The translations under genes and the position numbers were made by a program. DNA of 14,963 nt. It comes from Candidatus Aegiribacteria sp. (GTDB lineage Bacteria > Fermentibacterota > Fermentibacteria > Fermentibacterales > Fermentibacteraceae). Where the stretch lies: the NCBI GenBank assembly GCA_021107345.1, contig JAIOSX010000080.1, forward strand, positions 1 to 14,963. Direction: 5' to 3'. Within the stretch, counting starts at the first letter, position 1; each line of letters opens with the position of its first letter. Below, one piece after another: positions 14,327 to 14,963 of this stretch. The notes beneath the pieces are model-generated. The model was not told where the DNA came from. It worked only from the letters and a program-made list of their open reading frames with translations, and searched no databases.

Positions 14327-14963
14327 CACAGGCAGAGAGGAATCCTGAAGCAACCGGCAATTGGGTGGTCAACGAATTCTTCTGGGATTCAGTGTTCGCA
14401 GAATTGCTGTCCAGCCTGGTCTCGAAAAAGCTTACCACTGTAGGAGGTCTCGGTGGAGCCGCCATTTCGTTTGCGGCGGCAGCGGCTCACAGGCTTGCAG
14501 GTCCTACAGTTCTGGTTACACCTTCTGTCGCTGACGCGGAGAGTATAAGGGATGATCTGAGAGGAATACTGGATGAAGTCCTCTATTTTCCTGCCTACGA
14601 GACTCTTCCATTCGAAGGTGAACCTGCGCATCCGGGAGTTATATCCGACCGTGTGGAATGCATGGCGGAACTTAACGCCGGGAAAAGAAGAAGCCTTGTG
14701 GTGATGCCGGCATCCGCCCTTATAAAGAAAATACCCTCAAAGAAAAACTTTTCCTGCTTTCGCCTGTACAAAGGTATGAGGCTATCCATCAGGGAACTTG
14801 AGGACTGGCTTCTTGCTGCTGGATATCAGAAGGAAGGAAGCGTCTGGGAACAGGCCAGGTGGGCCAGACGGGGAGGTATAGTCGATATCGGAACGTACGG
14901 GATGGACAATCCTGTGAGGTTGGAATTTTTCGGTGATGAGCTTGAATCAATACGTTCATTCGA
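14323..14963 (+). CDS. mfd: Transcription-repair coupling factor Mfd, N-terminal part (runs off window)
   Basis: Mfd displaces stalled RNA polymerase and recruits UvrA to lesions. 213 codons are visible of a protein usually near 1100-1150. They cover the UvrB-like N-terminal module: a degenerate, non-ATP-binding P-loop region GGLGGAAISFAAAAA (41-55), VLVTPS (63-68), YFPAYETLPFEGEPAHP (88-104), ISDRVECMAEL (107-117), the helical GYQKEGSVWEQARWARRGGIVDI (167-189) and PVRLEFFGDELESIRSF (197-213), which is the Mfd form of the UvrB-homology signature. The lack of a true Walker A here favours Mfd over UvrB. ATG 14323 overlaps the peptidase stop as ATGA; no strong Shine-Dalgarno is seen, so coupling is likely. 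The reading frame is intact to the window end. Confidence 0.93.
   Translation, partial: MTQAERNPEATGNWVVNEFFWDSVFAELLSSLVSKKLTTVGGLGGAAISFAAAAAHRLAGPTVLVTPSVADAESIRDDLRGILDEVLYFPAYETLPFEGEPAHPGVISDRVECMAELNAGKRRSLVVMPASALIKKIPSKKNFSCFRLYKGMRLSIRELEDWLLAAGYQKEGSVWEQARWARRGGIVDIGTYGMDNPVRLEFFGDELESIRSF

Noticed and set aside
14323..14963. UvrB rather than Mfd for the last gene
   Set aside because: UvrB has a functional Walker A near its N-terminus; here the loop is degenerate and the ETLPFEG and RGGIVDI segments follow the Mfd pattern.
1..14963. Mobile element, CRISPR array, prophage or defence system
   Set aside because: No transposase, integrase, terminal repeats or regularly spaced repeats were seen; the genes are ordinary chromosomal ones with uniform appearance.

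Overview
The window is a dense stretch of bacterial chromosome with one partial gene at each end, fourteen complete recognisable protein genes between them, and one speculative micro-ORF. The two-membrane equipment (BamD-like and other lipoproteins, a type IV pilus ATPase, a periplasmic M23 peptidase), DAP synthesis and long runs of overlapping genes suggest a diderm bacterium. By eye base composition is near 50% GC, with frequent ATA, AGA and AGG codons and several GTG/TTG starts. The mix would fit an uncultured FCB-type phylum such as Fermentibacteria, but that placement is inference from gene content. I see no mobile element, CRISPR array, rRNA or tRNA.

Layout. (1) 1-844: 3' two thirds of rimO, whose stop overlaps the start of a possible 25-codon ORF. 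(2) 973-3321: a secreted protein of unknown family with a C-terminal hydrophobic segment, a TPR lipoprotein and a BamD-like lipoprotein, pointing to envelope assembly. (3) 3323-4991: nadD overlapping a PilT/PilU-type ATPase by 23 bases. (4) 4988-6116: a short NfeD protein and a slipin, a classic membrane pair. (5) 6120-9649: dapA, dapB, a MEMO1-family protein and an AMMECR1-family protein joined by 1-4 base overlaps or a 3-base gap, then an acidic coiled-coil lipoprotein. A strong hairpin at 9672-9708 closes the run. (6) 9734-10963, minus strand: tyrS, convergent with the first block. (7) 11060-14963: upp, an AAA_26/DRTGG-type protein, an M23 peptidase and the first 213 codons of mfd, the last three overlapping or abutting.

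All genes from 973 to 9649 share a strand with gaps of at most 34 bases, so they may form one or a few long transcripts. Most of the window is housekeeping. The items most worth a second look are the Thr-to-Cys change in the DapA catalytic triad, the MEMO1/AMMECR1 pair placed after dapAB without the usual radical SAM partner, the PilT-like ATPase lacking the AIRNLIRE motif, the stand-alone DRTGG-type ATPase, and the small envelope proteins of unknown family. I found no clear evidence for a wholly new multi-gene system.
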